Assembly: GCA_002007465.1 (NCBI GenBank)
Contig: LNAC01000770.1
Span: 344,250-408,249, forward strand
Origin: Ailurus styani
Lineage: Eukaryota > Chordata > Mammalia > Carnivora > Ailuridae
DNA: 64,000 nt
Direction of reading: 5' to 3'
Within the stretch, counting starts at the first letter, position 1. Each line of letters begins with the position of its first letter. The position numbers and the translations under genes were made by a program. Of the stretch, positions 63,715 through 64,000 are shown piece by piece. The notes under the pieces were generated by a model. The model saw nothing but the letters and a program-made list of their open reading frames with translations, did not search any database and was not told where the DNA came from.

Positions 63715-64000
63715 AAGGTCAGTTTGATGTGTGTACTTGGTGAGGCTACAGTCTCCAGTTATTCAGTCAAATGCTCATCTAGGTATTGTGGGGTATTTTG
63801 AAGATGGGTGTCTCTAATCAGTTGAATTTAAGCAAGGGAGACTGTGCTAGAATCTGTGTGGGCACGATGTAAAAAGGTGAAGGCCTTAAGAGCAGAGCTG
63901 AGGCTTCCCTGAACATGAAATTCCAGAAGCCTCAGCTTTCATCCAGAGGTCCAGCCCCACTTCCTGATAGCCTTTAGACCTGCCTCACCAGCCCCGAGAA
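63715..64000 (+). repeat. Medium-reiterated mammalian repeat, partial
   Basis: ctccagttattcagtcaaat, ctaatcagttgaatttaagc and gctgaggcttccctgaacat follow the same order as the repeat at 50265-50680, but the copy runs off the window. Confidence 0.55.

Overview
This is mammalian nuclear DNA. At least 19 tRNA-Lys-derived CanSINE copies, with the head GCCTGGGTGGCTCAGT and (AATAAA)n-like tails, place it in a caniform carnivore. The young copies read 'gggttaaagcctctgcc' rather than the dog form, which suggests a mustelid; that is an inference, not a proof. The scaffold is a draft assembly, with one isolated N at 65 and a gap of Ns at 40870-41070.

The only protein-coding gene I can support is ATP12A, the non-gastric H+/K+-ATPase alpha subunit, on the minus strand. 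All 23 coding exons can be placed from the ATG at 39906 to the TAA at 13818. Every intron is GT-AG, the reading frame stays open throughout, and the joined CDS is 3120 nt (1039 codons plus stop). All P-type ATPase signature motifs are present, including the H,K-type lysine in TM5. The first exon lies in a CpG island (about 39.84-40.33 kb) with a TATA-like box, GC box and E-box. The polypyrimidine tract in front of the exon carrying the catalytic aspartate is itself a (CT)18 microsatellite.

Layout: 1-13.8 kb is intergenic DNA downstream of ATP12A. It holds L1 tails, MIRs, CanSINEs, a TTTC microsatellite and a tiny U2 snRNA retropseudogene with a perfect target-site duplication. 13.8-39.9 kb is ATP12A. 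39.9-41.1 kb is the promoter/CpG region and a GC-rich assembly gap. 41-51.8 kb is gene-poor intergenic DNA with CanSINEs, a palindromic MITE and a 67-bp tandem duplication. 51.8-57.2 kb is a decayed endogenous retrovirus with two recognisable LTRs; its 5' LTR is split by an antisense L1. 58.07-63.64 kb is a single TSD-flanked L1 insertion built from two L1 pieces in an order one L1 copy cannot give. The window ends in an old interspersed repeat.

I saw no convincing new biological system. The most notable items are the retrotransposition products (U2 fragment, chimeric L1, LTR with internal empty site), the microsatellite at a splice acceptor, and the unresolved C-rich repeat just upstream of the ATP12A promoter.
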